This document shows, piece by piece, positions 5,938-12,034 of a stretch of DNA of 12,034 nucleotides. Position numbers and translations under genes: made by a program. Location: NCBI RefSeq assembly GCF_000716535.1, contig NZ_JNWV01000082.1, positions 1-12,034 on the forward strand, written 5' to 3'. Below the pieces are notes generated by a model that ran no database searches, was not told the DNA's origin, and saw nothing but the letters and a program-made list of their open reading frames with translations. The DNA is from Streptomyces flaveolus (GTDB lineage Bacteria; Actinomycetota; Actinomycetes; Streptomycetales; Streptomycetaceae). Positions within the stretch are counted from its first letter, which is position 1. The number at the start of each line of letters is the position of its first letter.

Positions 5938-7623
5938 GTGCGCCTTGTCGTCTGGCACCAGGAAATGACGCTCCCTCAGGTATCTGCCTGTCGCTGCTGT
6001 GGACCGTTGCGAGCGGTGATGGTGCTGGTCATGCAGACCGATGCACCGTTCTGGGACTCGCTGGTTTTCGAGGGGATCGACGAGGTGGATGTCGAGGCGG
6101 TTTCGGCAGCGTTCGGCACGGTCGAGGTGGTGGCGAGAGGCCGCGCCGCTGGGGCTGCATGTCCGGACTGCGGCCGCTTCTCGGTCCGGGTGCATGACCG
6201 GTACCAGCGCAGGCTGAAAGACCTTCCGCTCGCTGAGCAAGGCTTTGTGATCCGGCTGACGGTCCGGCGCTTCATCTGCGGGGCGGCAGACTGTCCGCGC
6301 CGGACGTTCGCCGAGCCGTTCTCCCAGCTGGCCGCGCCGTACGCACGGTTCACCACTCGGCTCAACCGCGCCCTGGAGCGAGTGGGGTTCGCGCTCGCCG
6401 GACGGGCCGGCGCCCGGCTGGCCGCCCGGCTGGGCTTCGGCGCGGGACGGATGACCTTACTCCGGAGGGTCATGGCGCTGCCCGATCCACGGTTCAGTAC
6501 TCCGCGGGTGCTGGGCGTGGACGACTTCGCGATCCGTCGCGGCCAGACCTACTCCACCGTGCTGACGAGCGTCGAAGATCATCGCGTGGTCGATGTGCTG
6601 CCGACGCGTGAAGCCGAGCCGCTGGCAGCGTGGCTGATCCGTCACCCCGGTGTGGAGATCATCTGCCGGGACCGGGCGGGTGCATACGCCGAGGGTGCCC
6701 GGCGCGGCGCCCCCGATGCTCTGCAGGTCGCTGACCGGTTCCATCTGTGGCAGGGCCTCGCCCGGGCCGTGGAGACCTGCGTCGCCGCCCACCGTGACTG
6801 CCTGCGCAACCCGTCGCCCAGCGGCACACTGCCGGAGACGACCCGTCCGAACCCTGGCCCGACGCAGGACGACTCGGACCCCAGCGGCCGGCGGGCCGAG
6901 CGTAAGAAGGCTGCACACGCACTGGTCCACGAACTGCTCACCCAGGGCCACTCACGCCGGGCGATCGCCCGGCACCTGGGCTGGGGCCTGAACACCGTGC
7001 TCCGGTACGCGAACGCCGCACGCTGGCAGGACACCATCCGCGACAACCGCCCTCGGCCCAGCAGACTGGACCCCTACAAGCCCTACCTGGAGCGACGCTT
7101 CGCCGAGGGATGCACCAGCGTCACCCGCCTGCACGGCGAGCTGGTCGCCGAGCAAGCTCCCGTAACCTACGGCATGGTCCGCGCCCACATCGCCAACTTG
7201 CGCGGCGCTCCGTCCGAGGCGCCGCCCCGGCCGCCGACGGTGCGGCAGGTGACCGGTTGGATCACCCGTCACCCCACGACCTTGGCCGAGGAAGAACGGG
7301 CCGGTCTGAAGGAGGTCCTGGCCCGCTGCCCCGAACTGGACACGGCCGCCGGACACGTCCGCGACTTCGGCGAGATACTCACTGACCGCCTCGGCTCCAC
7401 ACTCCCCACCTGGATCGACGCAGTCGACGCCAGCCGGCTCCCCGGCCTCACCGGCTTCGCAGTCCACCTGCTCCGAGACCTCGACGCCGTGACAGCCGGG
7501 CTCACTCTCGACTGGAGCTCCGGCAGCATCGAAGGCGCCGTCAACCGCATCAAGAAGATCAAGCGGCAGCTCTACGGCCGAGCCGGATTCGAACTACTCC
7601 GCAAGATGATCCTGCTCCAGTGA
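5938..7623 (+). CDS. ISL3-family transposase (ISL3-B)
   Basis: A 561-residue DDE transposase counted from the GTG at 5938. It has the ISL3 zinc ribbon (C75, C78 in ACPDCGRF; C114 and C119 in ICGAADCPRRTF), the first catalytic D195 (LGVDDFAIRRG), D245 (IICRDRAGAYAEG), a central helix-turn-helix-like segment (HSRRAIARHLGWGLNTVLRY), and E532 in GSIEGAVNRIKKIKRQLYGRAGF. It ends normally with LLRKMILLQ and a TGA, showing what the ISL3-A protein's C-terminus should look like. No frameshift is visible. Family alignment suggests the real start may be ATG 6019 or 6031 (…MQTDAPFWDSLVF), because the preceding residues are poorly conserved. The gene is the likely source of transposase for ISL3-B and perhaps not for ISL3-A, whose inner IR sequence differs. 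Confidence 0.94.
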   Translation: MRLVVWHQEMTLPQVSACRCCGPLRAVMVLVMQTDAPFWDSLVFEGIDEVDVEAVSAAFGTVEVVARGRAAGAACPDCGRFSVRVHDRYQRRLKDLPLAEQGFVIRLTVRRFICGAADCPRRTFAEPFSQLAAPYARFTTRLNRALERVGFALAGRAGARLAARLGFGAGRMTLLRRVMALPDPRFSTPRVLGVDDFAIRRGQTYSTVLTSVEDHRVVDVLPTREAEPLAAWLIRHPGVEIICRDRAGAYAEGARRGAPDALQVADRFHLWQGLARAVETCVAAHRDCLRNPSPSGTLPETTRPNPGPTQDDSDPSGRRAERKKAAHALVHELLTQGHSRRAIARHLGWGLNTVLRYANAARWQDTIRDNRPRPSRLDPYKPYLERRFAEGCTSVTRLHGELVAEQAPVTYGMVRAHIANLRGAPSEAPPRPPTVRQVTGWITRHPTTLAEEERAGLKEVLARCPELDTAAGHVRDFGEILTDRLGSTLPTWIDAVDASRLPGLTGFAVHLLRDLDAVTAGLTLDWSSGSIEGAVNRIKKIKRQLYGRAGFELLRKMILLQ

Positions 7624-7677
7624 CTCCTCACCGCCGTGCCAGTCTGTGACAGCTGCACCGTAGTGAAGCGGCCTGGG

Positions 7678-8211
7678 TCAGCCTGCTCGTCGGCTGGCGT
7701 TGGACTGTTCAGCGTCGTTCCACAAGATGGGCATGGCGCCGACCGGTGCGAATTCGATCTGCGGATCGGAGCTATGGACCAGACACATGACGCGGCGTCC
7801 GAACAACGCGGCCCGGCGGGCGTTGTCGGCGACGATGTCCAGGATGATCTGCGCGTTCTCCGGATGTGCTGCAGCGAAAACATCGAAGTCGGTGAAGACC
7901 AGGACCAGACCGGTGGCCTCCGGGGCGATCCCGTAAGCGGCGTAAACAGCGACATCGCCGAAGCAGTCGTCGAACGCGTCCAAGCTGCGTCCGTGGAAGT
8001 CGGGGAAGTCCAGTGCGGCGCCGATCCCTCTGAGGAGGTCTCCCTCCGATGAGCAGGCAGCCGCATCCAGACTCGTGACCTGGTAGCCGTGTTCGTCCAG
8101 CCACGCCGTGCACTCGTGCAGCAGGTTACGGCGCCAGAAGAGCGTGACGAAAGTGTTCATCACGAGGCGGAAATCGAGGTCGGACGCGGAGTCGGGGGTA
8201 AAGGCGGCCAT
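7678..8211 (-). CDS. barstar-family protein (RNase inhibitor fold), cargo of ISL3-B
   Basis: 177 residues. The core FPDFHGRSLDAFDDCFGDV (about 69-87) matches the barstar segment that plugs the barnase active site: D78 and D82 sit where barstar has Asp35 and Asp39, and C83 where it has Cys40. The preceding LDAAACSSEGDLLRGIGAAL and the following LVLVFTDFDVFAA strand fit the fold. The length exceeds classic barstar (about 90 residues) because of an N-terminal part of about 45 residues (LLHECTAWLDEHGYQV) and a C-terminal extension, as in many actinobacterial barstar-like proteins. Known members neutralise a partner secreted ribonuclease in the cytoplasm; no barnase-like or other toxin gene lies in this window, so this is an orphan immunity-type gene. 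It is convergent with the transposase, 54 bases from its stop, inside the element's IRs. A TANNNT motif seven bases before the ATG suggests a leaderless transcript. Confidence 0.92.
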   Translation of the reverse strand: MAAFTPDSASDLDFRLVMNTFVTLFWRRNLLHECTAWLDEHGYQVTSLDAAACSSEGDLLRGIGAALDFPDFHGRSLDAFDDCFGDVAVYAAYGIAPEATGLVLVFTDFDVFAAAHPENAQIILDIVADNARRAALFGRRVMCLVHSSDPQIEFAPVGAMPILWNDAEQSNASRRAG

Positions 8212-8218
8212 GCTGTTG

Positions 8219-8224
8219 ACCCTA
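8219..8224 (-). promoter_or_regulatory. possible -10 element of the barstar-family gene
   Basis: On the minus strand tagggt lies seven bases before the ATG, the position expected of the TANNNT -10 element of a leaderless actinobacterial transcript. No good -35 hexamer and no strong Shine-Dalgarno sequence are seen. If correct, the cargo carries its own promoter in the 62 bases between the gene and the right IR. Confidence 0.35.
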
Positions 8225-8273
8225 GCCGGTCATGGTGTCAGCAGGACGCAGCGTCTCGTCACACTCCGTGCTT

Positions 8274-8298
8274 GCTCCCCAAGATCTGTGCCAGAACC
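8274..8298 (-). repeat. right inverted repeat of ISL3-B
   Basis: 25 bp ending gatctgtgccagaacc, perfect reverse complement of 5856-5880, followed directly by the second gagtcgtg at 8299-8306. Confidence 0.94.
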
Positions 8299-8314
8299 GA
8301 GTCGTGACGTCAGT

Positions 8315-8380
8315 TGTTCACGAGTTTGGGAGTCACCCGGAACCACGGACGGGTGATGTTCACGAGTTTCGACGTCACCG
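8315..8380 (+). repeat. IS21 left-end repeats (two copies)
   Basis: tgttcacgagttt at 8315 is followed by gggagtcacc; the same 13 bases at 8357 are followed by cgacgtcacc. The copies are 42 bp apart. Multiple terminal repeats are a known feature of IS21, where they bind the IstA transposase. Confidence 0.8.
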
Positions 8381-8430
8381 GGGCACTTGCCAGGCCAGCA
8401 TCGGGGTGATCCTGGTGAAAGGCCCTGGAC

Positions 8431-10083
8431 ATGCCGCAGATGTCGAAGGTCGAGCTGTACGCCGCGATCCGACGCGACCACCGAGACGGCATGACGATGC
8501 GGGAGATCTCGCGCAAGTACAACGTGTCGTGGCGGACGATCAGGAAGGCCGTGGACTCGGTCTGGCCGGAGCCGAGGAAGAAGCTCCCGCCCCGGGCGAC
8601 CGCGCTGGACCCGTACAAGGCGACGGTCGACGGAATCCTGCGGGCCGACCTGGACGCGCCGCGCAAACAGCGGCACACGGTCACTCGGATCTTTCACCGC
8701 CTGGTCGAAGAGCACGGTGCCGAGGTCTCCTACCAGCAGGTCCGCCGGTACGTCGCCGACCGCAAGCCGCAGATCCTCGTGGAGTCGGGCAAGGCTCCAA
8801 TCGAGGCGTTCGTCCCGCAGACGCACCAGCCCGCTATGGAGGCCGAGGTCGACTTCGGCGACGTGACGGTGAAGCTCGCTGGCGAGCTGGTGACCTGCTA
8901 TCTGTTCTCCTTCCGCCTGTCCTACTCGGGTAAGGCCGTCCACCGCGTCTTCGCCTCCTGCGGGCAGGAGGCGTTCTTCGAGGGCCACGTCCACGCGCTG
9001 CGGACGCTGGGCGGGGTTCCGCGGAGCAAGGTCCGCTATGACAACCTGAAGGCGGCTGTCGCCCGGGTGCTGGGGCTGAGCCGGGCCCGGGTGGAGGCCG
9101 ACCGGTGGATCGCCTTCAAGTCGCACTTCGGGATCGAGAGCTTCTACTGCCGGCCCGGCATCGAGGGCGCCCACGAGAAGGGCGGCGTCGAGGGCCAGAT
9201 CGGCTACTTCCGCCGCAACCACTTCGTGCCGGTTCCGGAGGTCGAGTCGCTGGCGGAGCTGAACGAGCTGGTCGAGCAGTGGGACCGGCACGACGGGCGG
9301 CGCCGGATCGGGTCCAGGGCCCGGACGATCGACGAGTACTTCGAGGATGAGCGCCCGCGGCTGCTGCCGCTGCCGGAGGATCCGTTCGAGACGGGGCGGG
9401 TGTTCACTCCGCGGGTCGACCGCTACGGCCAGATCACGGTCCGCACCAACCGCTACTCGGTGCCGGTGAGGCTGATCGGCAAGCGGGTCCGGGTGCTGCT
9501 GCACGCCTCTCACCTGGTGGTCTACGACAGGAACGTGGAGGTGGCCCGGCATGAGCGGCTGATCGCCAAAGGCAGCTGTCGGCTGGAACTGGACCACTAC
9601 CTGGAGGCTCTGATCCGCAAGCCGGGCGCCTTTCCCGGCGCGACCGCGCTCGACCAGGCCCGCTCCGCCGGGAAGTTCACCCCGGTCCACGACGCCTGGT
9701 GGGCCGCGGCGGTCCGGGCCCACGGCGACACCGAGGGCACCCGGGCTCTGATCGAGGTGCTGCTGCTGGGCCGCCACCTCGCGCACGAGCACATCGTCGC
9801 CGGCCTGGCCACCGCCCTTCGGGCCGGGGCCCTGACCGCGGACACGGTCGCGCTGGAGGCCCGCAAAGCCGCTCAGGCCGAGGATGAACCCGCTGCCGCC
9901 GAGGTCCAGACGCCGCGGCCGACTGCCGGGCCGGGAGGGGCGAGCGTGACCTTCCTGCACGAGTGGAAGCTGAACCATCTTCCGCCGGACACCAGGCCGC
10001 TGCCCTCGGTGACCCACTACGACCAGTTGCTCCGTCACCGCCGCGCCGGCGGCGGTGACCTGCGAGAGGGAGAAGCTCCATGA
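8431..10083 (+). CDS. istA: IS21-family transposase IstA
   Basis: A 550-residue transposase. The N-terminal helix-turn-helix (about 10-55: MTMREISRKYNVSWRTIRKAV) would bind the terminal repeats. The integrase-like DDE core has D141 (AEVDFGDVTV), D204 (KVRYDNLKAAV) and E254 in AHEKGGVEGQIGYFRRNHF, with the usual spacing of about 50 between the last two. A C-terminal beta-rich domain follows (about 330-380: YGQITVRTNRYSVPVRLIGKRVRV). Length and order are normal for the family. The start at 8431 has a gaaagg sequence eight bases upstream; ATG 8440 is an alternative. The stop overlaps the istB start by four bases (ATGA at 10080-10083), so the two are translationally coupled. No damage is seen, so it should be functional if its ends are present. 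Confidence 0.95.
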   Translation: MPQMSKVELYAAIRRDHRDGMTMREISRKYNVSWRTIRKAVDSVWPEPRKKLPPRATALDPYKATVDGILRADLDAPRKQRHTVTRIFHRLVEEHGAEVSYQQVRRYVADRKPQILVESGKAPIEAFVPQTHQPAMEAEVDFGDVTVKLAGELVTCYLFSFRLSYSGKAVHRVFASCGQEAFFEGHVHALRTLGGVPRSKVRYDNLKAAVARVLGLSRARVEADRWIAFKSHFGIESFYCRPGIEGAHEKGGVEGQIGYFRRNHFVPVPEVESLAELNELVEQWDRHDGRRRIGSRARTIDEYFEDERPRLLPLPEDPFETGRVFTPRVDRYGQITVRTNRYSVPVRLIGKRVRVLLHASHLVVYDRNVEVARHERLIAKGSCRLELDHYLEALIRKPGAFPGATALDQARSAGKFTPVHDAWWAAAVRAHGDTEGTRALIEVLLLGRHLAHEHIVAGLATALRAGALTADTVALEARKAAQAEDEPAAAEVQTPRPTAGPGGASVTFLHEWKLNHLPPDTRPLPSVTHYDQLLRHRRAGGGDLREGEAP

Positions 10084-10880
10084 CCACCCTGCCCCGCCAG
10101 CGGAACCTGACCGAGCAGGCCGCGACCACGGCCATCGACACCGCCTGCCGGCTGCTGCGGCTGCCGTCGATCCGAAACGAGTTCGCCGAGATCGCCGACC
10201 GGGCCGCGAAGGACCAGATGACCTACCGGGGCTTCCTCGCCGAGTTGCTGATGACTGAATGCGACGACCGGGCCCGACGCCGCTCGGAGCGCCGGATCAA
10301 GGCCGCCGGGTTCCCCCGGGACAAGTCGCTGCGGACCTTCGACTTCGACGCCAATCCCAACATCGATCCGGCTGTGGTCAACACCCTTGCCAGCTGCGAG
10401 TGGATCAAGAAAAGCCAGCCGCTCTGCCTGATCGGCGACTCCGGCACCGGCAAGTCCCACATGCTCATCGCCCTGGGCACCGAGGCCGCCATGCAGGGCT
10501 ACCGCGTCCGCTACACGCTCGCCACCAAGCTGGTGAACGAGCTGGTGGAAGCCGCCGACGAGAAGCAGCTGAACAAGACCATCGCCCGCTACGGCCGCGT
10601 CGACCTGCTCTGCATCGACGAGCTCGGCTACATGGAACTCGACCGCCACGGCGCCGAACTCCTCTTCCAGGTCCTCACCGAACGCGAGGAGAAGAACAGC
10701 GTCGCCATCGCCTCCAACGAGTCCTTCGGCGGCTGGACCAAGACCTTCACCGACCCCCGCCTCTGCGCGGCCATCGTCGACCGCCTGACCTTCAACGGCA
10801 CCATCATCGAGACCGGCACCGACTCCTACCGGCTCGCCTCGACCCGGGCGCGGACCGAAGCGCCCGCCACAGCCGGCTGA
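10080..10880 (+). CDS. istB: IS21-family helper ATPase IstB
   Basis: A 266-residue AAA+ ATPase of the DnaC/IstB type. It assembles on target DNA and stimulates IstA. The N-terminal helical part (1-100) contains the IstB lead-in FLAELLMTECDDRARRRSERRIKAAGFP. Walker A is GDSGTGKS at residues 119-126; Walker B is CIDELGYME at 178-186; a sensor-like SNESFGGW follows at about 214-221, and the typical C-terminal RLTFNGTIIETGTDSYRL ends the domain. The length is normal and the protein appears complete. It is coupled to istA through a four-base overlap. A hairpin 15 bases after its stop probably terminates the operon. Confidence 0.95.
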   Translation: MTTLPRQRNLTEQAATTAIDTACRLLRLPSIRNEFAEIADRAAKDQMTYRGFLAELLMTECDDRARRRSERRIKAAGFPRDKSLRTFDFDANPNIDPAVVNTLASCEWIKKSQPLCLIGDSGTGKSHMLIALGTEAAMQGYRVRYTLATKLVNELVEAADEKQLNKTIARYGRVDLLCIDELGYMELDRHGAELLFQVLTEREEKNSVAIASNESFGGWTKTFTDPRLCAAIVDRLTFNGTIIETGTDSYRLASTRARTEAPATAG

Positions 10881-10892
10881 CCGTTGCATGAT

Positions 10893-11888
10893 TCAGCTTG
10901 ATGGTCCTCCACCCCAAGGATCATCAAGCACTGTTTCGGGGATGTTCGCCGTGAGCATTTCGTCGATGCAACTGCGCAGCCCGACGCCGGTGGGGTCGAT
11001 CCAGGTGAGCCATGGCACCGGCTGGAGCAGGCCGTCGTATTGACGGGTGTCGGGGTCGGTGAGGAGGGCGCGGAGCTCGTCGGGGGCGGGGTCGGTGACC
11101 AGGCACAGCCAGGCCAGGCCGGCGCCGATGCGGACCTCGGGCGGTCGCCCGGGATCCGACCACAGGCCCCGGGCCCACTCGAGAGCGTGTTCATCCTGGT
11201 GTTCGCGGGCGAGTTGGGCGATCGCCAGGATCAAGCTCACCCGGACTATCGCATCGTCTTCCTCCTCCAGCCTGGACTGCAGAGCAGAGGAGACGTGTGA
11301 AAGCTCGCCGGTCGCAGCCGCCAGAACGTAGGCGGTCACGGAGCGGACCTCGGGGTCGGGGTCGGAGAGAAGCGGGAGCAGAAGGTGCAGGTCGTCCGTG
11401 ACGGCCTGACGGGCGGCCTGGATCGTCCAGTCCACCGGGCACATCGTGCTGCCCTCGATCATCAACGGCTCCTCGGCGACCTGGAGCAGGCCTTCCCGCG
11501 ATCCGTCCCCCATGTGCTGACACCGGCCGATCTCGGCGACCAGGCGAAGTGTTTGGGCACGGAGTTCGGGGCGCGCGGTCGCCGCGATCCGGAGCAGGAA
11601 CGGCACCGCCAGTGCCCCCACCGCGATCGTGCCGCCCTGGTGGTGAAGACTCGTCCAGAGTTGCCGCAAGGCCCCGTCGGCAGCTTCGGCGTCCCCGGAC
11701 GCGAGCGTGGCGAGCCGGCCGGGGATCTCCTCGCCCGGGCCGTAGAAGTGCCGGAACCGCTGCCAGGGGACCTCGTCGTATCTGAACCCGTCCTTGACCT
11801 CCCGCGGGATCGCGCTGACGGCCGCCCGCACGTCGCAGTCCGTGCCGACCCACCGTTCCGGCCAGTCGTCCCAACGGTCGTCGTCCAT
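10893..11888 (-). CDS. HEAT-repeat-like protein, hypothetical, C-terminus possibly altered
   Basis: A 331-residue soluble protein rich in paired amphipathic helices. HEAT-like units appear at about 87-122 (AVPFLLRIAATARPELRAQTLRLVAEIG), 160-193 (RQAVTDDLHLLLPLLSDPDPEVRSVTAYVLA), 200-228 (SALQSRLEEEDDAIVRVSLILAIAQL) and 245-265 (DPGRPPEVRIGAGLAWLCLV). Such proteins act as protein-binding scaffolds; the partner is unknown. The ATG at 11886-11888 has ggaagg seven bases upstream. The last 12 residues (LDDPWGGGPSS and flank) are encoded by the arms of the terminator hairpin at 10896-10929, next to the IS21 remnant, so the native C-terminus may have been longer and cut by the insertion. HEAT-repeat genes are common in actinobacterial accessory regions next to orphan immunity-type genes, but no such function can be shown here. 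Confidence 0.8.
   Translation of the reverse strand: MDDDRWDDWPERWVGTDCDVRAAVSAIPREVKDGFRYDEVPWQRFRHFYGPGEEIPGRLATLASGDAEAADGALRQLWTSLHHQGGTIAVGALAVPFLLRIAATARPELRAQTLRLVAEIGRCQHMGDGSREGLLQVAEEPLMIEGSTMCPVDWTIQAARQAVTDDLHLLLPLLSDPDPEVRSVTAYVLAAATGELSHVSSALQSRLEEEDDAIVRVSLILAIAQLAREHQDEHALEWARGLWSDPGRPPEVRIGAGLAWLCLVTDPAPDELRALLTDPDTRQYDGLLQPVPWLTWIDPTGVGLRSCIDEMLTANIPETVLDDPWGGGPSS
10896..10929. terminator. bidirectional terminator between istB and the HEAT-repeat gene
   Basis: gcttgatggtcct (10896-10908) pairs with aggatcatcaagc (10917-10929) over 13 bp, with one G-U pair on the plus-strand RNA, around an 8-base loop. It lies 15 bases after the istB stop and overlaps the last codons of the convergent HEAT-repeat gene. 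Confidence 0.65.
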
Positions 11889-12034
11889 GGCTTGGCCTTC
11901 CAGTCCATCGACAGCATCCGAACGCCGGGAGTCTAACTGCCTGTTCTCTATCCGCCCGCGCGGTCGGGCAGGTTCGAACGAGGTCCTGGTTCGGGTGAGT
12001 TGTCCGGGGCGGGTGCATGAAGGAAGGGCCTCTT
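11889..12034. other. upstream region of the HEAT-repeat gene
   Basis: 146 bases upstream of the minus-strand HEAT-repeat gene. It contains that gene's ribosome binding site (ccttcc at 11896-11901 on the plus strand). No promoter pair, repeat or IS21 end motif is recognisable up to the window edge. Confidence 0.5.

Larger units (their letters stand above)
5856..8298 (+). mobile_element. ISL3-family insertion sequence (ISL3-B) with barstar-family cargo
   Basis: 2443 bp with exact ends: the 25-bp terminal repeats at 5856-5880 and 8274-8298 are perfect reverse complements (outer bases ggttctggcacag), and the flanking octamers 5848-5855 and 8299-8306 are identical (gagtcgtg). It holds an ISL3 transposase on the plus strand and a barstar-family gene on the minus strand, convergent, with the cargo start 62 bases from the right repeat. 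Everything needed for movement is intact. It shares the outermost nine IR bases and the overall layout with ISL3-A, but the transposases are clearly diverged. Confidence 0.94.
8315..10890 (+). mobile_element. IS21-family insertion sequence, istA-istB, right end not identified
   Basis: Contains the paired istA and istB genes and, before istA, repeated end motifs typical of IS21. The visible left repeats start at 8315, but a third related motif is split between 2001-2011 and 8299-8314, so the real left end is probably upstream of 2001 (TG dinucleotides at 1985, 1988 and 1992 are candidates). No inverted copy of the repeats is found after istB. The sequence passes within 12 bases into the end of a convergent gene, so the right end is lost, very diverged, or outside the window. 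The end coordinate given is approximate. Both genes appear intact. Confidence 0.8.

Noticed and set aside
2012..8298. A classical composite transposon bounded by ISL3-A and ISL3-B
   Set aside because: Each element has its own terminal repeats and its own target duplication, and only nine bases lie between them. They are two adjacent single insertions, not a pair enclosing other DNA.
8230..10038. 602-residue minus-strand ORF opposite istA
   Set aside because: It is antisense to an intact IstA with all catalytic motifs, has no recognisable domain, and is explained by high GC content leaving few stop codons.
1..12034. CRISPR array, tRNA, rRNA, or a barnase-like toxin gene
   Set aside because: No regularly spaced short direct repeats, no tRNA-like cloverleaf sequence, no rRNA motifs, and no ORF resembling a ribonuclease toxin were found on either strand.

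Overview
The window is high-GC actinobacterial DNA. Strong G/C preference at third codon positions, GTG starts, and the transposase and orphan-gene families all point to Streptomyces or a close relative, probably an accessory region. Most of it (about 2.0-10.9 kb) is a pile of insertion sequences whose ends can be read to the base.

Layout. (1) 1-1900: the 3' part of an unrecognised gene that runs off the left edge (to 495), a doubtful ORF with a proline-rich tail (to 1123), about 500 bp without a convincing gene but with a 37-bp near-perfect palindrome (1273-1309), then a small two-helix membrane protein (1621-1896) with its own terminator hairpin (1906-1946). (2) 2012-5846: an ISL3-family element, here called ISL3-A, with 22-bp perfect terminal inverted repeats (IRs) and a perfect 8-bp target duplication. 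It holds a transposase and a DUF4259 gene. It is split by a 1579-bp ISAs1-family element (3732-5310) with 13-bp IRs (one mismatch) and a perfect 10-bp target duplication. (3) 5856-8298: a second, diverged ISL3-family element, ISL3-B, with 25-bp perfect IRs and a perfect 8-bp target duplication. It holds a transposase and a convergent barstar-family gene. (4) 8315 to about 10.9 kb: an IS21-family istA-istB pair with repeated left-end motifs but no recognised right end. (5) 10893-11888: a minus-strand HEAT-repeat-like gene, separated from istB by a bidirectional terminator hairpin.

How it fits together. The two ISL3 elements share the outermost nine IR bases, the same tnp-to-cargo layout and almost the same target: their duplications (cgagtcgt and gagtcgtg) are one base apart within the 13-bp palindrome tcacgagtcgtga. 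Joining the flanks gives a sequence that resembles the IS21 left-end repeats, so the ISL3 pair probably landed in the IS21 terminus. The likely nesting is IS21 > (ISL3-A > ISAs1) + ISL3-B.

The main point of interest is the cargo. Both ISL3 elements carry one small non-transposition gene between transposase and right IR. One is an unmistakable barstar-type RNase inhibitor and the other is a DUF4259 protein. No barnase-like toxin is present. This suggests, as inference, that ISL3 elements act as carriers of orphan immunity-type genes.
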